Source: a bacterium (lineage in GTDB: Bacteria; Chloroflexota; Dormibacteria; Aeolococcales; Bog-877). Taken from it: a stretch of 44,141 nt of DNA. Made by a program: the position numbers and the translations under genes. The notes below the pieces were generated by a model. The model was not told the DNA's origin. It saw only the letters and a program-made list of their open reading frames with translations, and did no database searches. The DNA lies in NCBI GenBank assembly GCA_021802045.1, contig JAKABB010000013.1, forward strand, positions 1-44,141. The letters are read 5' to 3'. This document shows, piece by piece, positions 1 to 11,598 of the stretch (its first letter is position 1; each line of letters begins with the position of its first letter).

Positions 1-746
1 ACGGTCCAGGCCGCCGGCCGCGGCCCGGCGCCAGATCGCCGCCACCACCGCCGGCTCCGGTCCCAGCGGGGCCGCGCACCGCACCTCGACGGCCCGGGCG
101 GTGCGGCAGAACTCCGCCGCCTGGCGCTCGATCCGGGCCACCAGCCGGCCCTCGGTGAGGAAGAAGGGCACCGTCAGCAGCCGCCGGTGGCCGGCGGCGG
201 CAAGCTCCGCCAGCGCCGGTGGGACGGCCGGCTCGGCCAGGCTGACGAAGGCGCCGGTGGCGGGACGGCCGAGGCGGCGCCCCACGTCCCGGACCACCTG
301 GGCCAGGAGCACGTTGGCCCGGGCGACCGAGCTGCCCCGGCCGACGACGCAGACCGCGTCCGGGGGGCGATCGCGGCCGATCGCCTCCCGGGCCCGCCGC
401 GCGGCCAGGGCGCGCAGCTGGGGACTGGGGCCCAGGATCGGGGTCAGCCGCAGCGACAGCTCCGGGAGGTCGCGCCGGATGGCGGCCGCCACCTGGGGCA
501 GGTCCTGGGCCCGGTGCCCGGCCGGGAAGAGGAGCAGCGGCACCAGCAGGACCTCGCTGACCCCCATGGCGGCGAGGTCGGCCGCGGCCGCCACCACCGC
601 CGGCACCGACGGGGCGGGGAACTCCAACACCCCAAGGGCGACGGGGATGCCAGGGCCGGCGCGGGCGACGGACGCCGCCAGGTCGCGGAGCGCGGCCAGG
701 CCGGGGCCGGACCGGGTCCCGTGGGCGAGGAGCAGCAGCCCTGGGC

Positions 747-750
<4 letters not shown>
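1..750 (-). CDS. cbiX: Sirohydrochlorin chelatase, CbiX type (3' end beyond window)
   Basis: This gene inserts cobalt (or another divalent metal) into sirohydrochlorin or a related tetrapyrrole early in cobalamin synthesis. It is read from a GTG at 750 that overlaps the cobN stop as GTGA, so it is translationally coupled to cobN. The frame stays open for 250 codons to the left edge. The N-terminal domain shows LLLLAHGTRSG with the metal-ligand His10, and VPLLLFPAGH with His79, spaced as in CbiX. A second related half follows, with VVGRGSS near residue 135 and VPFFLTEGRL near residue 190, as in the two-domain chelatases of actinobacteria. A GTG start explains why an ATG-only search sees only a 63-residue piece. 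The family is secure. The choice between cobaltochelatase and ferrochelatase rests on the cobN/cobO neighbours. Confidence 0.9.
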
Positions 751-4595
<3,845 letters not shown>

Positions 4596-4605
4596 CGGCG
4601 CCCGG

Positions 4606-5175
4606 TCAGAACTCGATCCCGCGCTGGGCCGGGATGCCCTGGTCGCGGTAGTGGTGCTTGTGCGGCACCACCTCGCTGACCATGTCCGCCAGCGCCACCA
4701 GCCGGGCCAGCTCCAGCCCCCCGCGGCCGGTCAGGACCAGGTGCACCGGAGCCGGCTTGCGCCGGATGAGCTCGCAGAGCTGGGCTTCGCCGAGGAGGCC
4801 GGCCCGGACCGCGCCCAGGATCTCGTCGAGCACCACCAGCCGGTAGCGCTGGCTGGTGACGGCCTCCTCCGCCGCCGCCCAGCCGGCCTCGAAGGCTCGC
4901 CGGTGCTCGTCCATGGCGATGCGGGGGTTGCGCAGGTGGGCCACGGTGAAGCCGCGGCCGGCGGTGGCGATCTCCAGGCCCGGCACCGCCCCGGACTCCA
5001 GCAGGGTGCGCTCGCCGCTCTTCCAGTCCCCCTTGATGAACTGGATGACCCGCACCGGCAGGCGGTTGCCGGCGGCCCGCAGCGCCAACCCCATGGCGGC
5101 GGTGGTCTTGCCCTTGCCGTCGCCGGTGTAGACGATGACCAGCCCGCGCCGGCGGCGCTTGGCCTCAGCGTCCAC
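4606..5175 (-). CDS. cobO: Cob(I)yrinic acid a,c-diamide adenosyltransferase
   Basis: This is the CobA/CobO/BtuR-type ATP:corrinoid adenosyltransferase, which attaches the 5'-deoxyadenosyl ligand to cobalt. The P-loop GDGKGKTT lies at residues 18-25 of the start used here, followed by VIQFIKGDWKSGE, the Walker-B-like VVLDE, and the C-terminal PHKHHYRDQGIPAQRGIEF typical of the family. The frame is open back to an ATG at 5304, but that codon lies inside the cobalamin riboswitch and would add a proline-rich unconserved leader. I therefore prefer the GTG at 5175, which gives 189 residues, the normal family length. No good Shine-Dalgarno precedes this GTG. The nearest strong one (5224-5234) serves a short overlapping leader ORF. 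First gene of the cobO-cobN-cbiX operon. Confidence 0.9.
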   Translation of the reverse strand: MDAEAKRRRRGLVIVYTGDGKGKTTAAMGLALRAAGNRLPVRVIQFIKGDWKSGERTLLESGAVPGLEIATAGRGFTVAHLRNPRIAMDEHRRAFEAGWAAAEEAVTSQRYRLVVLDEILGAVRAGLLGEAQLCELIRRKPAPVHLVLTGRGGLELARLVALADMVSEVVPHKHHYRDQGIPAQRGIEF

Positions 5176-5221
5176 GGGCGGTGGCGGTGGACGCGGTGAG
5201 CGGGGAACGCACGGCAGGCAC
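5165..5221 (-). CDS. 18-codon leader ORF overlapping the cobO start
   Basis: A GTG at 5221 follows a strong purine-rich ribosome site (minus-strand GGGGAGAGGAG, 5224-5234) at 2-nt spacing from its last G. It opens a frame of 18 sense codons ending in TGA at 5165-5167. The stop lies just past the proposed cobO GTG at 5175, so ribosomes terminating here could reinitiate at cobO. The peptide (VPAVRSPLTAS...) has no recognisable feature. It may be a chance frame. The alternative is that the ribosome site serves a CTG start in the cobO frame 6 bases downstream. Confidence 0.3.
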   Translation of the reverse strand: MPAVRSPLTASTATARGR

Positions 5222-5258
5222 GACTCCTCTCCCCTGTTCGCGAGGGGTGGCGACCCAT

Positions 5259-5380
5259 GATCCCGACCGCCGGTTTTCTGGCTCGCGTCCCGCCCTGGCG
5301 TCATGGCCAGGGCCCGGGGCGCTCACAGTAGCGCGCCTGCGCCGGTCTCTCACCGGACTTGCCCTGCGCGGAGGATCGGG
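5259..5380 (-). promoter_or_regulatory. Cobalamin riboswitch upstream of cobO-cobN-cbiX
   Basis: Read on the minus strand, the core holds the conserved stretches GGGCAAGTCCGGTGAGAGAC and CGCAGGCGCGCTACTGTGAG (plus 5317-5364). These match the AdoCbl riboswitch consensus GGxxAxxxGGTGxxAxxxCC...GCxACTGTxA. The B12 box GCGAGCCAGAAAACCGGC lies at 5269-5286. A closing P1 helix can form between GATCC (5373-5377) and GGATC (5259-5263). Downstream, a CCCCT/AGGGG hairpin at about 5229-5245 overlaps the purine-rich ribosome site. This suggests control of translation rather than termination, since no U-tract is present. Expected behaviour from the class: cobalamin binding lowers expression of cobO, cobN and cbiX. 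Confidence 0.9.
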
Positions 5381-5383
5381 CTG

Positions 5384-5389
5384 AGCATA
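5384..5389 (-). promoter_or_regulatory. Candidate -10 box of the riboswitch operon
   Basis: Minus-strand TATGCT ends 7 bases before the 5' strand of the riboswitch P1 helix, which places a start of transcription at the natural 5' end of the riboswitch. The same GCTATGCTC string precedes bluB-cobT (7329-7334). No clear -35 is visible. Confidence 0.4.
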
Positions 5390-5444
5390 GCCCATCCCCA
5401 AAGGCGCGGGCGGCCGGCGCGGCGGGCCGCGGTGGGGGCTGGGG

Positions 5445-7226
5445 TCAGCCCCGGTTGGACGCAGCCGCCGCCCGGCCCTCGTCCCCGACCGGGCCGCTGA
5501 CCCCCGCACCCGCGAAGGTGGCCATGTCGTTGAGCACCCGGACCGCCGCCCGCAGCAGGGGCACGGCCAGGACCGCCCCGGTGCCCTCCCCCAGGGCCAG
5601 GTCCAGGTCCAAGAGCGGCTGCAGCTCCAGCCAGGCCAGGGCCCGGCGGTGCCCGGGCTCGCGCGAGGCGTGGCCGGCGATGAGATACGGACGCACGGCG
5701 GGGTCGATGGCGGCGGCGGCGCAGGCCGCCGCCCCCGCGATGAAACCGTCCAGCACCACCGGCAGGCGCTGGGCGGCGCCCTCCAGGATGACCCCGGCCA
5801 GGGCCGCGATCTCCAGGCCCCCCACCGCCGCCAGCAGCTCCCACGGCCGCTCCGGGCCGGGCCGGTGGCGGTCGAGGGCACGCTCCACCACCGCCACCTT
5901 GCGCGCCAGGACGGCGGCGTCGATGCCGGTGCCGCGACCGGTCACCGACGACGGCGCGGCACCGGTGCAGGCGGCGACGACGGCGCTGGCGGCGGTGGTG
6001 TTGCCGATCCCCATGTCCCCGGTGCAGACGCAGTCCAGCCCCTCCTGGGCCGCCCGCCGCACCAGCAGGCGACCCGCGTCCACCGCCGCCCGGCACTCCT
6101 CCGGCGTCATCGCCGGCTCCTGGGCCAGGTTGCCGGTGCCGGGCCGGACCTTGGCGTGGACGATCCCCGCCAGGCCGTCCAGCGGCGCCGCCACCCCGAT
6201 GTCGGCCACCACCACCCGCACCCCGGCCTGGCGGGCCAGGACGTTGATGGCCGCGCCCCCGGCGGCGAAGTTGGCCACCATCTGCGCCGTCACCTCGGCC
6301 GGGAAGGCCGAGACCCCCTCGGCGGTGACGCCGTGGTCGGCGGCGCAGACGAAGACCACCGGGTGCGCCAGCGGCGGGTCGAGCTCGCCGGTGATGCCCG
6401 CCAGCTGCACCGCCAGCCGCTCCAGGCGGCCCAGGCTGGCCGGCGGCTTGGTCAGCTGCTCCAGCCGCGCCTCCGCCGCGGCGCGGCTCCCGTGGTCGAT
6501 CTCCGGGATGACGGGCATCGGATCCTCCTCCGCCCGCAGGGCGGCGATCAGGGGGTCGTCGGGGGCCCGAGCCCCCCAGCGCTCCAGGTGAACCTGCTCG
6601 GCGAGCGGTTCGCGGCGGGCCCAGCCGGCCCGCTCCAGCAAGGGGGTGTCGGCCTCCCCCTCCGCGGGGTAGCCGACGCAGAGCAGGGCCAGGGGGATGA
6701 CGTGGGGCGGCAGCGACAGGATGCGCTGGACGTCGGCCCGCTGGAAGATGCTCACCCACCCCACCCCGACCCCTTCGGCCCGGGCCGCCAGCCACAGGTT
6801 CTGGATGGCGCCGACGGTGCTGTAGGCGTCGGTGTCGCGGTCGCTGTTGCGCCCCAGGACGTGGGGGCCGCCGCGGGTGGGGTCGACGCACACCGCCAGG
6901 GTCAGGGGGGCCTCCAGGATGCCCTCGACCTTGAGGCGCAGGTAGCGGCCGGCCCGCTCCTCGTCGATGGCCATCACGATCCCCGCCGCCCGCCGCTCCC
7001 GGTCGCAGGCGTCGCGCAGCCGGTGCCGGGCCTCCTGGTCCCGGACCGCGACGAAGGCCCACGGCTGGGAGAAGCCGACGCTGCCCGCCCGGTGGGCGGC
7101 GGCCAGGATCCGCGCCAGCACCGGCTCCGGCACCGGGTCCGGGCGGAACGAGCGAATGTCCCGCCGCAGGCGGATGGCTCGGTAGACCGCCGCGCGGTCG
7201 GACTCGTCGAACAGGATGGGCCCCAT
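5445..7226 (-). CDS. bluB-cobT: BluB-CobT fusion: DMB synthase plus nicotinate-nucleotide:DMB phosphoribosyltransferase
   Basis: One 593-residue polypeptide joins two consecutive lower-ligand enzymes. Residues 1-230 are BluB (flavin destructase, FMNH2 to 5,6-dimethylbenzimidazole). They show RRDIRSFRPDPVP, GFSQPWAFV, GVGVGWVSIF and a C-terminal RWG segment. Residues 240-585 are CobT, which makes alpha-ribazole phosphate. They show PPASLGRLE (261-269), CAADHGVTAEGVSAFP (294-309), GDMGIGNTTAASA and LGEGTGA with the catalytic Glu547. There is no stop or ribosome site between the domains. The frame is open to 7439, but ATG 7226 begins the BluB homology and follows GGGGAGAGC at suitable spacing. 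The stop lies about 65 bases upstream of the riboswitch, so this is probably a separate unit in the same direction. Fusion presumably passes DMB directly to CobT (inference). Confidence 0.93.
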   Translation of the reverse strand: MGPILFDESDRAAVYRAIRLRRDIRSFRPDPVPEPVLARILAAAHRAGSVGFSQPWAFVAVRDQEARHRLRDACDRERRAAGIVMAIDEERAGRYLRLKVEGILEAPLTLAVCVDPTRGGPHVLGRNSDRDTDAYSTVGAIQNLWLAARAEGVGVGWVSIFQRADVQRILSLPPHVIPLALLCVGYPAEGEADTPLLERAGWARREPLAEQVHLERWGARAPDDPLIAALRAEEDPMPVIPEIDHGSRAAAEARLEQLTKPPASLGRLERLAVQLAGITGELDPPLAHPVVFVCAADHGVTAEGVSAFPAEVTAQMVANFAAGGAAINVLARQAGVRVVVADIGVAAPLDGLAGIVHAKVRPGTGNLAQEPAMTPEECRAAVDAGRLLVRRAAQEGLDCVCTGDMGIGNTTAASAVVAACTGAAPSSVTGRGTGIDAAVLARKVAVVERALDRHRPGPERPWELLAAVGGLEIAALAGVILEGAAQRLPVVLDGFIAGAAACAAAAIDPAVRPYLIAGHASREPGHRRALAWLELQPLLDLDLALGEGTGAVLAVPLLRAAVRVLNDMATFAGAGVSGPVGDEGRAAAASNRG

Positions 7227-7328
7227 GGATGCTCTCCCCGCTCGTGGTGACGGACGAGCTCCCGGGCGCCGGGACCGCCCCCGGCGGGGACGAGCCGGCG
7301 GAGCGGTGCTCCGGGCGAGCGGGGTACG

Positions 7329-7334
7329 AGCATA
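7329..7334 (-). promoter_or_regulatory. Candidate -10 box for bluB-cobT
   Basis: Minus-strand TATGCT in the context GCTATGCTCGTACC, shared with the riboswitch promoter over GCTATGCTC. It predicts a leader of about 95 bases before ATG 7226. I see no B12 box in that leader, so this gene appears not to be under its own cobalamin riboswitch. Confidence 0.35.
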
Positions 7335-7372
7335 GCGGAGGGGACGGCCGCGATCCCGGCCGCTCCGGCCGC

Positions 7373-7378
7373 TATCCT
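7373..7378 (+). promoter_or_regulatory. Candidate -10 box (TATCCT) for a leaderless transcript
   Basis: TATCCT lies 8 bases before the ATG at 7387, so transcription would begin at or within a few bases of the start codon. No Shine-Dalgarno is present in between. It diverges from the bluB-cobT promoter. Confidence 0.35.
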
Positions 7379-7386
7379 CCCGGTCC

Positions 7387-7548
7387 ATGGACCGTCGCCG
7401 CGGGGTCAGCCGCCCCCCGCGCCCGCAGCCGCTGGCCACCCGGTGCCCGCCGTGTGGGGCGGAGATGCAGCCGGAGCAGGCCCACCACCGCTGCCCCCGC
7501 CGCGGCTACCGCGACTCGCGCTGCCTGCGCGCCCGGGTCTTGGCCTGA
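7387..7548 (+). CDS. Small zinc-ribbon-like protein (53 aa)
   Basis: ATG 7387 opens a 53-codon frame too short for most gene finders. It contains CPPCGAEMQPEQAHHRCPRRGY and a later Cys46 in RDSRC. Cys20 and Cys23 form a knuckle and Cys36 starts a second one, but the expected fourth Cys (position 39) is Arg. The site may use Cys46 or a neighbouring His, or be degenerate. The pattern 'AEQAHHRCPxCGYRDSCC' resembles small unannotated zinc ribbons I recall in high-GC genomes. Function unknown. It sits between bluB-cobT (divergent) and an MFS gene 50 bases downstream in the same direction, probably in one transcript with it. Confidence 0.5.
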   Translation: MDRRRGVSRPPRPQPLATRCPPCGAEMQPEQAHHRCPRRGYRDSRCLRARVLA

Positions 7549-7598
7549 GCGGCCCCTACGCGGCGACGCCCCCGGCGCCTGCGGGCGTCCCGCCTGGG

Positions 7599-8855
7599 GT
7601 GGCCGCCGAGGCGCCGGGCCCCGGCGGGCCGGGCCGCTGGCGGCGGCGGGTCCCGCCGGTGCTGGCCCTGCCCGCCTTCCGCCGCTACTGGCTGGGGCAG
7701 TGGCCGCTCCTGTTCGGCAAGTGGATGCAGCTGGTGGGACTGGGCTACCTGACCTTCGTCGTCACCCACTCCGCCGCCGCGGTCGGGCTGGTCGGGGCCG
7801 TCGACGGGCTCCCGATGCTGGTCATCACCCTCCCCGCCGGTGTCCTCGCCGACCGCTACCCCCGGCGGCGAACGCTCATGCTCACCACCGCCGGGATGGG
7901 CCTCACCGCCGCGCTGCTGGGCGCCGCCGTCCTCAGCCACCGCGACGGCCTGCCGGTCTTGCTGGTGGCGGCGCTCGGCTTCGGCACCTTCGACGCCGCC
8001 GACGCCCCCACCCGGCAGGCCTTGGTCGCCGACGTGGTGCCCCGGCACCAGATGCTGGGAGCGGCCGCGCTCTCCTCGACGGCGTCGAGCGCCTCCCGCA
8101 TCCTCGGCCCCACCCTGGCCGGGGTGCTCCTGGCCACGGTGGGGCCCGGCCCGTGCTTTCTGGTCGTCGCCGGGCTGGCCCTCCCCTTCCTGGCGGTCCT
8201 CGCCGTGGGCCTGCGGGACACGCCTGTGCCGGCCGCCGAGGCGGGGGCCCGGCGCCACGCCCTCACCGAGATCCTAGAGGGACTGCGCTGGGCCGCGGCC
8301 GACCCGCGCAGCCGCTGGATCCTCATCGGAATGGCGGCGCTGGGCCTGCTGGGCGTCGGCTACATGCCCTACCTGCCGGTCTTCGCCCGCGAGCAGCTGC
8401 ACGGCGGCGGCCAGATGCTGGGGCTCTGCTACACGATGGGAGGGATCGGCGCCCTCCTGGGGGGCCTCGGCATCACCGCCGCCAGCGGCCGGGTCCCACG
8501 CGGCCGCCTCCTCCTGATGGCCGCGCCGGTGTACGCCGCCGCGCTCTTCGGGCTGACGCGCTCCCACGCGCCCGTCACCGCCTTCCCCGCCCTCATGGGG
8601 ATCAGCCTGGCCTTCGTCGCCGTCAACACCGCCATGCTCAGCACCCTGCAGTCGGAGACGCCGCCCAGGCTCCGGGGCCGAGTCCTCTCCCTGTACAGCC
8701 TCCTGATGAGCGGCGCGGCCCCGTTCGGGACCCTCCTCTACGCCGGGCTCAGCCGCGTCGTGCCCCTCTTCGACGCCATCGGCGCGGGGGCCCTGGTCGT
8801 GGGAGCCACCCTGCTCCTGGCCGCCACCCGACCGGCGCTGCGCCAGCTGCACTGA
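7599..8855 (+). CDS. MFS transporter (enterobactin-exporter/MFS_3-like)
   Basis: A polytopic membrane protein of about 418 residues with roughly 12 hydrophobic segments. It has the early block LALPAFRRYWLGQWPLLFGKWMQ, the MFS loop 2-3 motif ADRYPRRR, and LSSTASSASRILGPTLAGVLL, as in the MFS_3 group that exports siderophores and drugs. The open frame begins at 7443, but the first 50 residues are low-complexity Pro/Ala/Gly. The GTG at 7599 is the best start I can see, with a GTG at 7659 as an alternative. The substrate is not predictable. The neighbouring B12 genes do not by themselves make it a cobalamin transporter. It is convergent with the gene at 8892. Confidence 0.85.
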   Translation: MAAEAPGPGGPGRWRRRVPPVLALPAFRRYWLGQWPLLFGKWMQLVGLGYLTFVVTHSAAAVGLVGAVDGLPMLVITLPAGVLADRYPRRRTLMLTTAGMGLTAALLGAAVLSHRDGLPVLLVAALGFGTFDAADAPTRQALVADVVPRHQMLGAAALSSTASSASRILGPTLAGVLLATVGPGPCFLVVAGLALPFLAVLAVGLRDTPVPAAEAGARRHALTEILEGLRWAAADPRSRWILIGMAALGLLGVGYMPYLPVFAREQLHGGGQMLGLCYTMGGIGALLGGLGITAASGRVPRGRLLLMAAPVYAAALFGLTRSHAPVTAFPALMGISLAFVAVNTAMLSTLQSETPPRLRGRVLSLYSLLMSGAAPFGTLLYAGLSRVVPLFDAIGAGALVVGATLLLAATRPALRQLH

Positions 8856-8867
8856 CCGGGCCCGCGC

Positions 8868-8885
8868 CCCCCGCGCCAGCGGGGG
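8868..8885. terminator. Bidirectional hairpin between convergent genes
   Basis: A perfect 7-bp stem CCCCCGC/GCGGGGG with a GCCA loop lies in the 36-base gap between the MFS stop (8855) and the stop of the Tad-operon tail gene (8892). There is no T-tract, as is common in high-GC genomes. Confidence 0.5.
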
Positions 8886-8891
8886 TGGCGG

Positions 8892-9353
8892 TCAGCGCCC
8901 CCGCGCCCCATCGGCTGGCTCACGACCTCGGACGCCCCCGCACCGCGGTGCTGGCGCCGCGCGCATCCGTCGCAGCCGCCACGGAGCCCCGGATCGATCC
9001 TGCACGACCTCGACCTGCACCTCCCACACCGTGGCGGCCGCAGCCACCGTGCCGTCGGCGCCCTCCAGCTGCGAGCGGTCGGTGAACCGCAACCGCAGCC
9101 ACCGTCGCCCCGGGACCAGCGGCGGCGGTCCGCCCCGCCCGCCCGCCCGCCAGGTGAGCTCCTCGCGCCCGGGCCACCAGCGGGCCCCACGGGCCTCGAC
9201 GGCCTGGAGGCGGGCCAGGATCTGGCGCAGTGCCGGGCCGGTGGCCAGCTGCCGGAGGGCATCGCGATCCCCCCGGGCCACCGCCGACTCCAGCCCGTCC
9301 ACCAGTTGGCGGATGCGGTCCACCGTGCTCTCGACCGCCGAGCCGCCGGTCAC
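8892..9353 (-). CDS. Hypothetical protein at the end of the Tad operon, possibly NTF2/Tim44-like
   Basis: About 153 residues from GTG 9353, starting 23 bases after the stop of the CpaE-like gene. The sequence begins with a helical segment (STVDRIRQLVDGLESAVARGDRDALRQLATGPALRQI). It continues with alternating Trp and hydrophobic residues (WWPGREELTWR, RWLRLRFTDRS, VWEVQVEVV, PWRLRRM). This helix-then-sheet order and the 'TGPAL' turn resemble NTF2-fold Tim44/IMS-type domains, but I cannot name a family. The frame is open upstream to 9629 only as the shadow of the preceding gene. Position suggests a Tad accessory protein or a passenger at the operon end. Confidence 0.6.
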   Translation of the reverse strand: MTGGSAVESTVDRIRQLVDGLESAVARGDRDALRQLATGPALRQILARLQAVEARGARWWPGREELTWRAGGRGGPPPLVPGRRWLRLRFTDRSQLEGADGTVAAAATVWEVQVEVVQDRSGAPWRLRRMRAAPAPRCGGVRGREPADGARGR

Positions 9354-9376
9354 AGCCCCCGGGGCCGGGTCAGCCC

Positions 9377-10960
9377 TCACCCGGCGTTCAGGTGCCGGCG
9401 GACCAGATCGGCGGCCAGGTCGCCGAAGGCCGACCGCATGGCGGGGTCCGCCAGCGAGAGCGGAGAGCGCCGGATCAGGGCCTGAGCCGCCGCGCCAGGG
9501 CGGTGGGGCAGGCGGTGGTGCACCAGTGCGGCCAGTGCGGACTCCAGCCCCAGCCGGCGCTGCAGCGCCGGCTGGTTCCCGACCAGCACCGGGCAGCAGG
9601 CCGACGCCGGGAAGCCCCAGTGCTGGCACTCGGCCAGGTAGCGCTCGGCCGCCCGCAGGCTGGCGGGGTCGGGCGTGCAGGGCACCACCAGGGCCGTGGC
9701 CCGCTGCAGCCAGAAGTCCACCAGCTGCCCCGGGCGGACCGCGTCCGGCAGGGGAGAGCCGCGATCGAGGTCGACGACCACCGCCGCGTAGGCGGGGGCC
9801 ACCAGGTAGGTGAGCACGTAGGCCAGGTGCTCTGGCCCCACGCCCGCGCTGTACCGCCGCGAGGGCGGGGCCAGCAGGACCCGCAGGCCGGTCGCCGGGT
9901 CCTGGGGGCAGAAGGCCTCAAGGTCGGTGGTCCCGACCGCGATCTCCGGCAGCGCGTCCAGCAGCTCCGCCAGCGTGAGCCGGTCGCTGACCGGCAGGCG
10001 CAGGTCCTGGTCGGGCGAGCCGAGGTCGGAGTCCACCAGGAGGACGGGCACGGTCGGGCCGCCGGCCGCGGCCAGGTAGGCGGCCAGGCCCAGCGCCACC
10101 GTGGAGCGGCCACTGCCCCCCTTGCCGCTGCCGATGGCCACCACCATCGGGTCCCCCGGCCGCAGGCCCTCGGGCAGGGGCGGCAGGGTGGCGAGCCCGG
10201 ACCGCCAGGCGGCGGGGCTCAGGCGGGAGGCGGGACGGCGCAGCCACTCCGGCGGTCGCAGCCGGTGCAGACCAGGGGGGCCACCGCCGTCCGGGATCAG
10301 GGGGTGGCTGGGGCTGGGCCAGTCGGGCGGCGGGGTTGCCGCGGCCGACACCGGCGGGCCGTACCCCGCCCGGGCCTGGGCGACCCCGCGGCCGGCGGCG
10401 CCGTCGGCGTGGAGGCCCCGAGCCGGCCCCCATCCGTTCGCCTCGCCCCGGGGCCCGGAGACCCGCCCCAGGCGGGCACGCAGCGCGACGGCCAGCTCGT
10501 CCGAGCCCTCGATCCAGGCGATCAGCGGCTCGCCGTCGGGGTCGAGGGTCCCGGGAGCCGCGAGCTCCGGGGGCCCAGCCGCCGGTCCGCGCCGGCCGGC
10601 GGGGTCCGCGGCGGTGGACGGGGCCAGGTTCGAGACCACCAGGAGAGCCGTCCCCGGCGCCAGCCGGCCCGCCAGCTCCTGCAGTTCGTCGGGGCGCGCC
10701 GCACCCGCCTCCACCACCAGGGCGACCGCCCCGGCGAACGGGTCCGCCGGCCCGGGCCGCCAGCCGGGGGCGGCGGGGTGAACGGTGGCCAGGGCGGTCC
10801 CGGCGTCGACCGGACGCACGGGCACGGCACCGGCCAGAGCCCGCACCGCCGCCACGAACGCGGGCCGCCCGAGCACCACCAGGCCCAGCGAGCCGGGCCT
10901 GGGCGCCAAGGCAGGTCCGAGCGCCGGCGGCCGCCGGCGCGGGACGGGACGGGCGGTCAT
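9377..10960 (-). CDS. CpaE/MinD-like P-loop protein, Tad locus (second copy)
   Basis: A 527-residue protein. The first 130 residues look like a degenerate receiver-like domain. Residues 130-270 form a Pro/Gly/Ala-rich linker, and a MinD/ParA-type ATPase domain runs from about residue 272 to the end. The deviant Walker A reads GSGKGGSGRSTVA: the signature Lys of KGG is kept (residue 280), but the P-loop Lys before Ser is Arg285 (codon 10106-10108). VLLVDSDLGSPDQDLRL and VVVDLDRGSP provide the switch and Walker B segments. In Tad systems CpaE/TadZ proteins place the secretion ATPase at the pole. ATG 10960 overlaps the tadG-like stop (ATGA). Unusually, this is a second CpaE-type protein in one operon. 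Confidence 0.8.
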   Translation of the reverse strand: MTARPVPRRRPPALGPALAPRPGSLGLVVLGRPAFVAAVRALAGAVPVRPVDAGTALATVHPAAPGWRPGPADPFAGAVALVVEAGAARPDELQELAGRLAPGTALLVVSNLAPSTAADPAGRRGPAAGPPELAAPGTLDPDGEPLIAWIEGSDELAVALRARLGRVSGPRGEANGWGPARGLHADGAAGRGVAQARAGYGPPVSAAATPPPDWPSPSHPLIPDGGGPPGLHRLRPPEWLRRPASRLSPAAWRSGLATLPPLPEGLRPGDPMVVAIGSGKGGSGRSTVALGLAAYLAAAGGPTVPVLLVDSDLGSPDQDLRLPVSDRLTLAELLDALPEIAVGTTDLEAFCPQDPATGLRVLLAPPSRRYSAGVGPEHLAYVLTYLVAPAYAAVVVDLDRGSPLPDAVRPGQLVDFWLQRATALVVPCTPDPASLRAAERYLAECQHWGFPASACCPVLVGNQPALQRRLGLESALAALVHHRLPHRPGAAAQALIRRSPLSLADPAMRSAFGDLAADLVRRHLNAG

Positions 10961-11598
10961 CCGCAGCCCCGGGCGGCGTCGCCCGGGATCGCCGCGCCGA
11001 CCGGCGTCCGGTAGCCGTGGGCCAGGAGCGCTCGGGCCTGGGCCTGAATCTCCACCTGATGCCAGCCCAACAGTCCCAGGATGCGCAGCGGGACCGGGCG
11101 CCAGAGCACGACGCGGACCTCGACCGGCGCCGTCGGCGCGTACCCCGGACCCGGCTGGTCCCCGAGACCGGCGGCACAGCCGGCGATGAAGGCGTACGCG
11201 CAGCCGGAAGGACCGCCGGTGGCGGTGGGGTCGCCCGGGTTCGCCAGGAAGACGTCGCCGGGGGGAGCGCCCGGGAACGGGCGGCAGGCCGGCAGGCCCA
11301 GGGCCGCCGCCCCGCGATCGAGGACGGCCGGAGCGGAGCCCACCCCGTTGGCGCAGGACCCGTCACCGGCCGGGACGGTGCACAGACGGAACACACCCGA
11401 CGCGGTGAAGGCGGCGACATCGAGCGCGGCGGCCCCGTCCTCCGCGACGGTCTGGGCCGATCCCACCAGCCGGGCATGGGCATCGAGGACCATGGCGCCG
11501 TCCACGGCCAGTCCCACCACCGGCAGCAGCGCCAGCCCCAGCATGATCGCGAAGAGGGGCAGGACCTGCCCTCGGGCCCGCTCCCGGCCGGGGGTCAA
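10957..11598 (-). CDS. TadG-like pilus assembly protein
   Basis: About 213 residues. The N-terminus ERARGQVLPLFAIMLGLALL is the TadG-like N-terminal signature (RGQ-V-L-P-L-F before a long hydrophobic helix), followed by VDGAMVLDAHARLVGSAQTVAEDGA as in TadE/TadG proteins. Several Cys residues in the exported part (CTVPAGDGSC, LPACRPF, GCAYAFIAGC) suggest disulfides. I place the start at TTG 11598, which overlaps the previous TadE-like stop as TTGA. The open frame to 11895 is read-through over that gene. Probably a membrane-anchored minor pilus or pilus-assembly component. Confidence 0.78.
   Translation of the reverse strand: MTPGRERARGQVLPLFAIMLGLALLPVVGLAVDGAMVLDAHARLVGSAQTVAEDGAAALDVAAFTASGVFRLCTVPAGDGSCANGVGSAPAVLDRGAAALGLPACRPFPGAPPGDVFLANPGDPTATGGPSGCAYAFIAGCAAGLGDQPGPGYAPTAPVEVRVVLWRPVPLRILGLLGWHQVEIQAQARALLAHGYRTPVGAAIPGDAARGCG

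Noticed and set aside
4606..5304. Longer cobO start at ATG 5304
   Set aside because: The ATG lies inside the conserved cobalamin riboswitch fold, and the added residues are a Pro-rich unconserved leader.
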